Under the pieces are notes generated by a model that had not been told where the DNA came from, searched no databases, and worked only from the letters and a program-made list of their open reading frames with translations. From the NCBI GenBank assembly GCA_021286935.1, contig JAJTBI010000004.1:1-64000 (forward strand): 64,000 nt of DNA, in the 5' to 3' direction. Both the position numbers and the translations under genes were made by a program. Of the stretch, positions 8,687 to 16,962 are shown piece after piece. This DNA is from Geobacteraceae bacterium. Its GTDB lineage: Bacteria > Desulfobacterota > Desulfuromonadia > Geobacterales > Pseudopelobacteraceae. Within the stretch, counting starts at the first letter, position 1, and every line of letters begins with the position of its first letter.

Positions 8687-9970
8687 ATGGAATACTTTTC
8701 TGAGGAAAAACAACTGGCCCAGGCGGTGGAGGTCTTCAGGGCCTCGCTTAAATCCAAACTGTACGGAGAAAAATACAGCGGGTTGAGCGTGCCGGACAGC
8801 CTGGAGGCCTGGGAGCGGGTGCCGGTGCTGACCCGTGCCGAGATCCACGAACGTTCGTTCCCGCAGTCAACGGATATGCTGACGCAACCGATTGAAGATG
8901 CCATCATCATCTCAACCGGTGGTTCCAGTGGCATTGCCCGGTACACCGCCTACACCCACCAGGAGTGGGATGCCTTTGTGACCTGTCAGGCCGAAGCCAT
9001 GCGGATACTGGGCATCACCCGCCAGGACCGGGTGGCCAACCTGTTCATCGCCGGTCATTTCTGGCCGTCGTTTCTCGGCCTGCATGATGTTATCAAGAAA
9101 CTGGGGGCGGTGCATCTGCCGATCTCGGCCAATATCCCGATTGAAGAGGTGGTTAAACTCTGCCAGCAGTTTGAACCGACCGTTATGGTCTCACTACCGA
9201 CCCTGTTTGTGTTCATGGCTGATATGGCCAAGCGGGACAACTTCAGTTTCCCGCAGCTGAGGATGATCAACTATGCCGGTGAACACCTCAGTAGCGCTGC
9301 CGAGGCCCACGTGGCTTCAGCACTGGGGGTGCAGCGGATCAAGGCCGGGGCCTACACCAGCGCTGATGTGGGGATCATGGGCTACCAGTGCGATCATGCC
9401 GGTCCCGGTGTCTACCATGTACCGACCGCCTTTCAATATCTGGAACTGATCAATTTTGATGAAGGACGCAGGGCCGGGATTGGCGAGCAGGGCGAGGTGG
9501 TGGTCACCAACCTGAGCCGGGTCTCAACCCCGATTATCCGCTACCGGGTCGGCGATGTTGCCACCTGGACCGGAGAAACCTGCCCTTGCGGTGATCCGAA
9601 CCCGCTGATCAAGCTGGGTGGCCGGGCCGGTCAGGACTTCAAGCTGGGTGGCGGTTTCATCTCGCTGGACCTGTTTGAAACCTGCATTGCCCGTCACAGC
9701 GACCAGTTGAGCCTCAACTTCCAGCTGGAGATAGAGGATGTGGCCCATCAGTTCAAGGTCATTCTGCGGGTTGAGGCCCCTGGGCAGGTTGCTGCCGCAG
9801 TCCTGGCCAGCCTGGAAAATGAGCTGTTTGAGGCGGTGCCAGAGCTGAGGATTTCCACTGAAAAGGGCTATCTGCAGTCATTCAGGATTGAACCGGTGCC
9901 ACTGGGGCAACTGCCGCGCAGTCCGATTACCGGCAAGGTGGCGCGTCTGCTGGATAAAAGGGTTTTGTAA
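8687..9970 (+). CDS. PaaK-like adenylate-forming enzyme (acyl-CoA ligase/F390-synthetase type)
   Basis: This 427-residue member of the PaaK superfamily has P-loop-like STGGSSGIARY (about 72-82), helix motif NYAGEHLS, core motif YTSADVGIMGYQC, IIRYRVGDV and the Cys pair of the TCPCGD segment, then GGRAGQDFKLGG. It closely resembles the C-terminal half of the LuxC fusion at 12802, sharing AGNMWASF/AGHFWPSF-type and GYQC segments. Probable reaction: ATP-dependent activation of an unidentified carboxylic acid. The stop codon lies inside a short fragment resembling the 33.4-kb repeat. Confidence 0.78.
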   Translation: MEYFSEEKQLAQAVEVFRASLKSKLYGEKYSGLSVPDSLEAWERVPVLTRAEIHERSFPQSTDMLTQPIEDAIIISTGGSSGIARYTAYTHQEWDAFVTCQAEAMRILGITRQDRVANLFIAGHFWPSFLGLHDVIKKLGAVHLPISANIPIEEVVKLCQQFEPTVMVSLPTLFVFMADMAKRDNFSFPQLRMINYAGEHLSSAAEAHVASALGVQRIKAGAYTSADVGIMGYQCDHAGPGVYHVPTAFQYLELINFDEGRRAGIGEQGEVVVTNLSRVSTPIIRYRVGDVATWTGETCPCGDPNPLIKLGGRAGQDFKLGGGFISLDLFETCIARHSDQLSLNFQLEIEDVAHQFKVILRVEAPGQVAAAVLASLENELFEAVPELRISTEKGYLQSFRIEPVPLGQLPRSPITGKVARLLDKRVL

Positions 9971-10003
9971 AAACTATTGCGGAGGCCTTCCTCATAACGT
10001 TTC
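9966..10003. repeat. short remnant similar to the 33.35-33.50 kb repeat
   Basis: Sequence after the ligase stop reads AAAAACTATTGCGGAGGCC then TTCCTCATAACG. The repeat at 33353-33495 contains nearly the same two blocks (AAAAACTACTGCGGAGCCC and TTCCTCATAACG) separated by about 85 bases. This copy looks like an internally deleted relic. No gene lies between here and the luxE-like start at 10044. Confidence 0.5.
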
Positions 10004-10043
10004 TGATTGTTTGGGGAGTTTAGGGAATTTGTAAGGAGACACC

Positions 10044-11162
10044 ATGACAGAAGAAGCAACAAACCGGCTCTATACGCTTGATCAGGCCTTTGATTTTTCT
10101 GAAGAGTACAAAGGGCTGTTTGTGCAGTCCATGCAGGAGATGGTGCAGTTCCACTGCGAACATTCTCCGGTGTACAACGGTATCTGCCAGCAGTACGGTT
10201 TCTCCAGCGAGCAGATCCGTTGCTATGACGATCTGATCACCATTCCCCATATCTTTGTCACCGCCTTCAAGCAGCACCGGTTGCTGTCGCTGCCTGAGGA
10301 GGAGATCTGCATGACCTTCACCTCTTCCGGTACCCAGGGGCAGAAGAGCCAGATCAACCTGGACCGGATCTCCTTTGAACGGCAGGCCGGGATGCGCAGC
10401 CTGTTGGTACGCTCGCTGGGGCTGGTCAGTGAACAGCTGACCAACTACCTGGTCTTTTCCTATGCGCCGGATATTGCCGACCAGCGCGGTGCTGCCCATA
10501 CCTTCAACGTCTACAGCTCATTTGCCCCGGCAGCGGAAAAGTATTTTGCCCTGCAGCAGGGGACAGGTGGAGAGCCAACCTTTGATCTGGAGCAGGCCAT
10601 CGTAACCCTGGTGCGGTTTGCAGAGACCGGCCTCGCGCTGCGGGTGGTGGGGTTTCTGGCCTTCAGCTTTGTCACCCTGCAGGAGATGAAAAAACGGGGG
10701 ATACGGCTGCAGTTTCCGGCTGAAAGCCTGCTGATTACCGGTGGCGGCTGGAAATCCCACAAGGGTGAGACGGTCAGCTTTGAAGGATATGCCGAGCTGG
10801 TACACGACATACTCGGTATCCAGCCGGAACGGATTCGTGATTTTTACGGCATGGTGGAACATGGGGTGCCCTATATGAGCTGTAGCCACCGCCACTACCA
10901 TGTGCCGATCTTTGCCAACGTGGGGGCGGTTGATCCGGGCACCTTGCAGGCTCTGCCCACAGGAGAGACCGGCCTGTTGAAGCTGCAGACCAGCTACATC
11001 AGAAGCGCACCGGCCATTTCAGTCTTGAGCACCGACCTGGGGGCCATCGGCACCAACTGTCCCTGTGGCATACCGGGCAGCTACATTATGCTGCGCGGCA
11101 GGGCAGGGGTGCAGAAGCATGCAGGTTGTGCGATTTCGGCGTCACAGTTAATCAAGCTTTAG
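10044..11162 (+). CDS. LuxE-like acyl-protein synthetase
   Basis: The 372-residue protein matches the LuxE family in length and order. It has FTSSGTQGQKS (ATP-binding loop, about 93-103), LLITGGGWKSHKG, the RIRDFYGMVEH motif and a C-terminal CPCGIPGSYIMLRGRAG region. Cys362, eleven residues from the end, is where LuxE carries its acyl thioester (Cys364 in the luminous enzymes). LuxE activates a fatty acid to acyl-AMP, loads it on this Cys and hands it to LuxC, which reduces it to aldehyde. A LuxC domain is encoded at 12802, beyond an insert. AAGGAGAC precedes ATG 10044. No luciferase genes are in view. Confidence 0.87.
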   Translation: MTEEATNRLYTLDQAFDFSEEYKGLFVQSMQEMVQFHCEHSPVYNGICQQYGFSSEQIRCYDDLITIPHIFVTAFKQHRLLSLPEEEICMTFTSSGTQGQKSQINLDRISFERQAGMRSLLVRSLGLVSEQLTNYLVFSYAPDIADQRGAAHTFNVYSSFAPAAEKYFALQQGTGGEPTFDLEQAIVTLVRFAETGLALRVVGFLAFSFVTLQEMKKRGIRLQFPAESLLITGGGWKSHKGETVSFEGYAELVHDILGIQPERIRDFYGMVEHGVPYMSCSHRHYHVPIFANVGAVDPGTLQALPTGETGLLKLQTSYIRSAPAISVLSTDLGAIGTNCPCGIPGSYIMLRGRAGVQKHAGCAISASQLIKL

Positions 11163-11275
11163 AAGAGTCTGTTTTAAACCGGCTATCCTCTCGAATTAGC
11201 ATGTTGGCCCGACACTATTGGCAACGAGTCGTAATTACAACAGATAGCTAAAACTTTAAACACAGGAGAAAAATC

Positions 11276-11716
11276 ATGATCAGGATTGTTACCGTAGCAT
11301 TGATGGCATTAGTCTTTATGGCCCCTACCTCCAAAGCAGCAACCATTAACATTAAATATTTAGATGGTACATCGCAAAAGATTAAACTCAATGAACCACC
11401 ATCCCAGATCAGTCAAATTAATATCAGCAATGACGGTTTTTCTGCGTCTAGGGAGGGAGTCATAAGAGTTGTGGCTGGCTCTTATGGACTAAACTGCGGT
11501 ACCTCGCATGGCAACAAGACAGAACACCTGGCTCAGCAGTGCAACGGCAAGAAACGTTGCGAATACAAAATAAACTATCAAGTGATAGGAGACCCAGCGG
11601 TTGGCTGCGGCAAGGAATATGTTGCCGAGTGGCAATGTGGGGATGGCGAGTTGAAATCCACCAAGGCAAATGCTGAGGCTGGATTTGGTTCCGTAATCAC
11701 TCTCTCCTGCCAATGA
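11276..11716 (+). CDS. secreted SUEL/galactose-lectin-like small protein
   Basis: The 146-residue protein starts with a signal peptide (cleavage after SKAA). The C-terminal half has a Cys pattern like the SUEL rhamnose/galactose-binding lectin fold: a YGLNCG start, CNGKKRCEYKI, then GDPAVGCGKEYVAEWQCG, which parallels the DPC-G-xK-L-x-Y-C core. Carbohydrate binding outside the cell is inferred, not shown. The N-terminal 40 mature residues are unassigned. The gene is AT-richer than its neighbours and, with the next genes, separates luxE-like from luxC-like, suggesting a later insertion. CAGGAG precedes the ATG. Confidence 0.65.
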   Translation: MIRIVTVALMALVFMAPTSKAATINIKYLDGTSQKIKLNEPPSQISQINISNDGFSASREGVIRVVAGSYGLNCGTSHGNKTEHLAQQCNGKKRCEYKINYQVIGDPAVGCGKEYVAEWQCGDGELKSTKANAEAGFGSVITLSCQ

Positions 11717-12165
11717 TAATGGAATGGCTGCGGCCCGCCGGTATAGGCCTTGCTATTTTCTGCGCCTATTTTTGGGGGCACGATGCGATCTCGCAATTCC
11801 ATATCATGGGGCCGTTTGTGGTTATGGCCATGTTAGGCACGGTGGCCTTTGAGTCCCTGTTTTTGGGGGATGTGGCTTCCCAAAAGGTCGGCTATGCTCC
11901 AAATCGTGCCTATCAGATTCAATCAGGCCTAGCCAATGCAGCCACTGCGGTGACTGCGCTTATGGTGTATCTGCTGGATTGGGGGCGCTATGCTGATGCC
12001 ACCATTGTTTCTGTAATGCTGATTTTCTTTGCCCTATCGGCTGCCAATCATGTTGTCTCTGCCATCATGGAGCGCAACATGAAGGCGGTTAATCTGTTGC
12101 GACCGGTTATGGCGCTGCTGTTGATTGGATTTTTGCTACCTGCGATGATCAAGGCGTTGCAGTGA
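11713..12165 (+). CDS. small integral membrane protein, four predicted helices
   Basis: The start ATG 11713 overlaps the previous stop (ATGA), so translation is coupled to the lectin-like gene. The 150-residue product has about four hydrophobic segments (10-25, 32-50, 72-105 region, 130-147). It resembles uncharacterised DUF6790-type membrane proteins; that assignment is tentative and no enzymatic residues stand out. It ends 16 bases before the first cloverleaf repeat. Confidence 0.65.
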   Translation: MIMEWLRPAGIGLAIFCAYFWGHDAISQFHIMGPFVVMAMLGTVAFESLFLGDVASQKVGYAPNRAYQIQSGLANAATAVTALMVYLLDWGRYADATIVSVMLIFFALSAANHVVSAIMERNMKAVNLLRPVMALLLIGFLLPAMIKALQ

Positions 12166-12181
12166 AAATGAATAGAACCGT

Positions 12182-12269
12182 ACCACCCCCGGCCCCTCCT
12201 AAGATAGGAGGGGAGAAAACCGGGACGCTTCTAGCCCCCTCCTTGATTAAGGAGGGGGTTGGGGGTGGT
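12182..12269. repeat. cloverleaf-forming palindromic repeat, copy A
   Basis: Outer arms ACCACCCCC (12182-12190) and GGGGGTGGT (12261-12269) enclose two hairpins: CCCCTCCT/AGGAGGGG (12193-12213) and CCCCCTCCTT/AAGGAGGGGG (12235-12258). Folded, this makes a three-way junction. The same architecture with different loop sequences recurs at 12679-12768 and 26587-26666. Copy A lies directly upstream of the DUF559 gene. Confidence 0.9.
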
Positions 12270-12306
12270 TGCCGTTGTTGATCATCAACCGCAAGGATAC
12301 CAGCTC

Positions 12307-12699
12307 ATGTTCCATAACCGATCTGTTTTGAGGTCTCGGCGTAAAGAGCTGCGAAACAATGCAACGCCTGCCGAGAGGATTCTCTGGGGCATACTACAAC
12401 ACAGTAGTCTCGGCGGGTACAAATTCAGGCGGCAACATAGCGTCGGGCCATACATTCTTGATTTCTACTGTCCTGCGGTAAGATTGGCTGTTGAACTGGA
12501 TGGCGATTCACACTTTACTGACGATGCTGTTGTATATGATCAGGAAAGAACTGCATATTTGAATGGCTTGCATATTACGGTTCTCAGGTTTCTGAACACA
12601 GACGTTTTCGAAAATCTCACCATGGTTGGTGAATGTATTTTGGAGAGGATTCAAGGGCACAATGCTGACCTGAACCGTACCACCCCCTGCCCCTCCTAA
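12307..12699 (+). CDS. DUF559 / Vsr-like endonuclease-domain protein
   Basis: The 130-residue protein has the DUF559 hallmarks: RxxxTxAERxLW near the start (NNATPAERILWGIL), KFRRQHSVGPYILDFYCP, and the catalytic-type LAVELDGDSH with a later ERTAYL and VLRF. The fold is related to Vsr-type restriction nucleases (PD-(D/E)xK); substrate and activity are unproven. ATG 12307 follows an AAGGA site and removes a spurious extension that would read through repeat A. Its last codons and stop (TAA 12697-12699) lie inside repeat B, so the gene runs from one repeat into the next. This arrangement suggests a mobile unit. Confidence 0.85.
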   Translation: MFHNRSVLRSRRKELRNNATPAERILWGILQHSSLGGYKFRRQHSVGPYILDFYCPAVRLAVELDGDSHFTDDAVVYDQERTAYLNGLHITVLRFLNTDVFENLTMVGECILERIQGHNADLNRTTPCPS

Positions 12700-12768
12700 A
12701 CTAGGAGGGGAACTGAAAACGGGAATAGAAAAGCCCCCTCTTTGATTAAGGAGGGGGTTGGGGGTGGT
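12679..12768. repeat. cloverleaf-forming palindromic repeat, copy B
   Basis: Outer arms ACCACCCCC (12679-12687) and GGGGGTGGT (12760-12768) enclose hairpins CCCCTCCT/AGGAGGGG (12690-12710) and CCCCCTCTTT/AAGGAGGGGG (12734-12757, one G-T pair). It is in the same orientation as copy A and shares the GAACCGT lead-in. The DUF559 stop codon sits in the loop of its first hairpin. Confidence 0.9.
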
Positions 12769-12801
12769 TGCTTGAGAATTGCTGAATAGAGGGAGAGCAA
12801 C

Positions 12802-15474
12802 ATGGTTACCTGGTACAACTTTGGACAATTTCAGGATGCAGACAGCATCACTCCGGTGATGATGCAGGAAATCATGGCGACTGCCAGCGCAAAGACAGCG
12901 GCGCTACGTGATACGCCGGTGCTGCAGCTGGCAACGATCCTTGATCGGGTGGGGCAGCGTCTGGCAGACCCTCAGGACCCGGTGCGCAGTGAGATCATGG
13001 CGGTTATGCCGGATCTGATCAGCTTTGCCCCAGCCATGATTGAGGCCGGGCTGGGGGCGATCTGCGAGATCCTCCGCTTTGACAGCCTGATCAAGCGGCT
13101 GCAGGTGGATCTTGACCGGGTCGAGTATATTGATGCCTTTACCTGGCATGACGATTTTTGCGGTCTGATGCGGGCCATGCCGCAGGGGGTGGTTGCCCAT
13201 GTCTCGGCCGGTAACGTCTTTGTCAGCGCGGTTGATACCCTGGTGCAGGGGATACTGACCAAGAATGTCAATATCCTCAAGATGTCCTCCTTTGATCCCA
13301 TCTTCCCGCTGATCTTTGCCAAGCTGGTCAAGGAGTGCGATCCCCAGGGCCTGCTGTACCCTTATTTCTGTCTGGTACCGTTCAAGGGGGGTGATCAAGA
13401 GATCGAGCAGATCATCAAGGAGCAGGCCGATGTGGTGATCGTCTATGGCGGTAAAGAGGTGGTTGAGCTGTACCGGCGAGGCCGGGGGCTGCATACCAAA
13501 GAGGTGGAGTACGGCCCCAAATACTCGCTGGTGGTGCTGGATCAGTCTGCCCTTGCCACCGCTGACCTGGATGCGGTGGCGCAGCAGGTTGCCAAGGATT
13601 TTACCATGTGGGAGCAGGCAGCCTGTTCGTCCCCCCATGCTGTTTTTATCCAGGGCGAACAGCAGGCCCGGCGTTTTGCCGGGCACCTGCAGACCGCCTT
13701 TACCGGGCTGGTGCAGGAGTACCCCTTTCCGGTCATCAACCGCGATGAACAGACCGAGATCACCCGTACCCGTGAACTGGCGCGGGTGGAGAGCGCCCTG
13801 GGCACTGCCGAGCTGATCATCCCCGCTGTTGCGGACCAGAGCTGGACCATCATCCTGCAGAAAAACGCCTGCTTCAAGGTCTCCTGCCAGCACCGCACCG
13901 CCTATGTGGTGACCATCCAGAATGATCAGGAACTGTTCGACGCCCTGGCCGAGTACGGCAAGTTCATTCAGTCCGTCGGGCTACTGGCCGACAGCAGGCG
14001 GCTGTTTGAGCTGTCAGACCGCCTGGTGGGGCTGGGGGCGGACCGGATCACGGAGCTGGGCTGGATGCACCGCAGAAAGCACGGCACCCCCCATGATGGC
14101 ACCCGCGGCCTGGCAGAACTGGTGCGCTGGGTCTCCATCGGCCATAACCGGCCGTTCCATGATCCGGTTGATTTCATGGATGCCGCTGCACGGGAGGCGT
14201 TGCAACTGGCCAAGCTGAACCGGGTGCTGGACTGTGCCTACCACAACGCAGACTTTTACCGCGAACGGTTGCCGCAGCCATCACTCGCCAGCCTGGCCGA
14301 CCTGACCAGTATTCCAATTCTGGAGCCGGAACAGTTCCGGGCCCACCTGCCTCCCTATGGCACCGGGCTGCTGACCGCCCCCCTGGGTAACTCCATCTCA
14401 TTCTCCAGCGGCGGCACCACCGGCAAGCCCAAGTTTGTCTACCGCACCATGGAGGAAACCCGGCGTAATGCCCACGGCATTGCCAAGGGGCTGGCCCTGG
14501 GCCTGTTCCAGAAAGGGGATGTGGTGGCCAACCTGTTCTATGCCGGTAATATGTGGGCCTCCTTCATCAGCATGAACATGGCGCTGGAAGAGATCGGCAC
14601 CCATATCCTGCCGATCGGCGGCCATATCCCGCTGGAGAATATCATCTCGTTTTTACGGGCCTTCAAGGCCGATGGCGCGGTTTCCATCCCCTCGGTACTG
14701 GTGGGGATTGCCCAGTATGTGGAGAAACATCAGATCACCGACCTGACCATCAGGAAGATCGGCTACGGTGGTGAACATATGCCGGCTGCCACCCGGCAGT
14801 ATGTGGCTGATGTGCTGAAGGCCGAGGTGATCTGCTCTGCCTCCTATGCCATCAACGATACCGGTGTGGCCGGTTACCAGTGCCCGTACTGCGAAGGCTC
14901 GGTGCACCATATCAACGAAGACCTGCACATCCTGGAGGTGGTTGATCCGGAGACCCATGTGGTGTTGCCGCCCGGTCAGGAGGGCAACCTGATCCTGACC
15001 AACATCGACCGGACCCTGATGCCGGTTATCCGCTACAATGTCGGTGACCGTGGCAGGCTGATCGAGGGAGACTGTCCCTGCGGCAGAACCGCCCGCAGAT
15101 TCGAACTGCTGGGGCGCTCCGACGAGGTGGTGGTGATCGGTGCCGACAATGTCTCCATTGATGCCATTGCCGGGTGTGTGGCCCAGGTAGAAGGGCTCAG
15201 CCAATATTTTACCCTGTTCGGCAAGAGCGCGGCAGGTCAGGACCTGCTTGAGATTCAGGTGGAGTCGCTGGAGCCGCAGGATGCGGCAGCACAGGCTGCG
15301 CTGGCTGAACAACTGGTGGTTGCGATCCTGCAGGAAAAACCGGTGATGGCGTCAAACCTTGCCACCGGTATTATTGCGCGGCCAGTGGTGCTGGTGCTGC
15401 CGCCGGGCGGGCTGCCCCGCAATCCCCGCACCGGCAAGATCAAACGGGTTATTGAGGAACGCCATGCAGGATAG
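12802..15474 (+). CDS. LuxC-type acyl reductase fused to a PaaK-like adenylate-forming domain
   Basis: This 890-residue protein is a two-enzyme fusion. Residues about 1-450 are LuxC-like (acyl-CoA reductase family), with HVSAGNVFVSAVD (nucleotide-binding region) and active-site Cys275 in EQAACSSPHAVF. Residues about 460-890 are a PaaK/LuxE-like ligase with P-loop SFSSGGTTGKPK (533-544), KIGYGGEHMP, ASYAINDTGVAGYQC, PVIRYNVGDRG and GDCPCGR. The ligase could adenylate an acid and present it in cis to the reductase, giving an aldehyde. GGGAGAGCA precedes the ATG; the next gene overlaps its end by 11 bases. The LuxE partner lies 1.6 kb upstream, beyond inserted genes. Confidence 0.88.
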   Translation: MVTWYNFGQFQDADSITPVMMQEIMATASAKTAALRDTPVLQLATILDRVGQRLADPQDPVRSEIMAVMPDLISFAPAMIEAGLGAICEILRFDSLIKRLQVDLDRVEYIDAFTWHDDFCGLMRAMPQGVVAHVSAGNVFVSAVDTLVQGILTKNVNILKMSSFDPIFPLIFAKLVKECDPQGLLYPYFCLVPFKGGDQEIEQIIKEQADVVIVYGGKEVVELYRRGRGLHTKEVEYGPKYSLVVLDQSALATADLDAVAQQVAKDFTMWEQAACSSPHAVFIQGEQQARRFAGHLQTAFTGLVQEYPFPVINRDEQTEITRTRELARVESALGTAELIIPAVADQSWTIILQKNACFKVSCQHRTAYVVTIQNDQELFDALAEYGKFIQSVGLLADSRRLFELSDRLVGLGADRITELGWMHRRKHGTPHDGTRGLAELVRWVSIGHNRPFHDPVDFMDAAAREALQLAKLNRVLDCAYHNADFYRERLPQPSLASLADLTSIPILEPEQFRAHLPPYGTGLLTAPLGNSISFSSGGTTGKPKFVYRTMEETRRNAHGIAKGLALGLFQKGDVVANLFYAGNMWASFISMNMALEEIGTHILPIGGHIPLENIISFLRAFKADGAVSIPSVLVGIAQYVEKHQITDLTIRKIGYGGEHMPAATRQYVADVLKAEVICSASYAINDTGVAGYQCPYCEGSVHHINEDLHILEVVDPETHVVLPPGQEGNLILTNIDRTLMPVIRYNVGDRGRLIEGDCPCGRTARRFELLGRSDEVVVIGADNVSIDAIAGCVAQVEGLSQYFTLFGKSAAGQDLLEIQVESLEPQDAAAQAALAEQLVVAILQEKPVMASNLATGIIARPVVLVLPPGGLPRNPRTGKIKRVIEERHAG

Positions 15475-16954
15475 ACCGAACTTTCGATTAGGTAGGGTAG
15501 CCGCAACCACAGTGCCGGCCAGCACGGCCTCGCTCTGGCCGGTGCAGGCCTGGGTGAGCGGTTTTGCCCGCTGTTTCGGGCTGGCAGACGAGGAGATCCG
15601 CCGTCTGGAGCTGGTGGTGGAAGAGGCCTTGATGAGCGTGCTGCACACCTCCTTTGACGGCGGTGAGTCCGGTGACGTGACAGTACAGCTTGACTATCGG
15701 CCCGGGCAGTTCGTGATCGCCATAGAGGACAAGGGGTTGCCCCTTGATCTGGCCTATCTGGAGGCCAATGAGGCGATCTCCCTGAACCTGACCCTGATCC
15801 GTCAACTGGTGGATGAGCTGGTGTTTGTCAACAAGGGCAAGGAAGGGAAGCGGCTGGAACTGATCACACTGCTGCCTGCTGAAAACGTTGCCGCAGCCAT
15901 GGATGAACAGCAGCAAGACGCCGCAGACCGGGCCGAGCAGGAAGGCTTTGACGAAACAGATATCAGCTTCCGCATGCTGCGGGCCGATGAAACCCTGGCT
16001 CTGGCGCAACTGGCCTACCGTAGTTACGGCTACACCTATGTCAGTGACTTCTACTTTCCGGAACGGATTCGGGAGCGGGTTGAGCTGGGGCTGATGGAAA
16101 CCTGCGTGGCCCTGATGCCGGATAACCGGATTGTGGGAGCCTTAAGCCTGTTCTATGACAGCCCGGACGCCAGGGTGGCGGAAAGCGGCGCGGCTATGGT
16201 GGACCCCCGTTGCCGCGGCAAGAGTCTGTTCAAGGAGATGAAGCAGTTTCTGTTTGCCTATGGCCGCCAAAAAGGGCTGTACGGCATCTACAGCGAGGCG
16301 GTCACCATTCATCCCTACACCCAGCAGGGCAATCTGTCGCTGGGGGCCCATGAGACAGGCATGCTGCTCTCCTATGTCTCAGAAAATGTCGCCTTTAAAA
16401 AGATCGGCTCAGAACTGATGGGACAACGGCAATCCCTGATCCTGTTCTATGCCCGCCTGAACCCTGAACCGGCCCGTACGGTCTATGCCCCTGCACGCTA
16501 TGCCGACCTGCTGCGCCAGGTGTACCAGGAAAACGGGCTGAACCGCGAACTGCTGATCAGCGATCAGTACGCTACGAACCTGGGGCAGGATACCCAGCTT
16601 GAGATACAGGTGCGCCACGATGCCTTTAATGATGCCATCATTGACCTGCAGCGGATCGGCAGCGATGCCGATGCCATTATCCTGCAGCACACCCGTGAGC
16701 TGTGTGAGAAAAAGGTAGAGGCGATCTACCTGAATCTGGAACTGTCAGATCCTGCTGCGGCCTGTCTGGCCGGTCGGCTGGCTGAACGGGGCTACCTGTT
16801 TGCCGGGGTCATCCCGGAACTGCGCAATGGTGACCTGCTTAAGCTGCAATACCTGAACAACGTGGTCTTTGATCCAGCACGGGTAACCGCAGTATCGCCA
16901 GTAGCCCAGACCCTGCTTGCCTTTATCACCAACCAGTACCACCAGCGTCCCTGA
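15464..16954 (+). CDS. degenerate RsbW-like ATPase domain fused to a GNAT-like domain
   Basis: This is a 496-residue protein. Residues about 15-140 resemble anti-sigma kinases (ELVVEEALMSVLH, IEDKGLPLDL, LTLIRQLVDEL). The Mg-binding Asn of the N box is Ser58 and the Gly-rich lid is missing, so kinase activity is doubtful. A polar linker (about 145-165) leads to a GNAT-like region (about 168-340: SYGYTYVSDFYFPERIRE, ALSLFYDS, DPRCRGKSLFKEMKQF) and a further C-terminal region. The C-terminal part is homologous to the protein at 32043-33101. ATG 15464 overlaps the fusion gene's end. A regulated acyl- or acetyltransferase role is inferred. Confidence 0.75.
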   Translation: MQDRPNFRLGRVAATTVPASTASLWPVQAWVSGFARCFGLADEEIRRLELVVEEALMSVLHTSFDGGESGDVTVQLDYRPGQFVIAIEDKGLPLDLAYLEANEAISLNLTLIRQLVDELVFVNKGKEGKRLELITLLPAENVAAAMDEQQQDAADRAEQEGFDETDISFRMLRADETLALAQLAYRSYGYTYVSDFYFPERIRERVELGLMETCVALMPDNRIVGALSLFYDSPDARVAESGAAMVDPRCRGKSLFKEMKQFLFAYGRQKGLYGIYSEAVTIHPYTQQGNLSLGAHETGMLLSYVSENVAFKKIGSELMGQRQSLILFYARLNPEPARTVYAPARYADLLRQVYQENGLNRELLISDQYATNLGQDTQLEIQVRHDAFNDAIIDLQRIGSDADAIILQHTRELCEKKVEAIYLNLELSDPAAACLAGRLAERGYLFAGVIPELRNGDLLKLQYLNNVVFDPARVTAVSPVAQTLLAFITNQYHQRP

Positions 16955-16962
16955 GGAACGGT

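Noticed and set aside
12259-12306. Upstream TTG start for the DUF559 protein
   Set aside because: Those codons lie in repeat A and are not part of the family domain; ATG 12307 has an AAGGA site.
6098-16954. Bioluminescence (lux) operon
   Set aside because: LuxC and LuxE homologues are present but no luxA, luxB or luxD homologue is encoded in the window.
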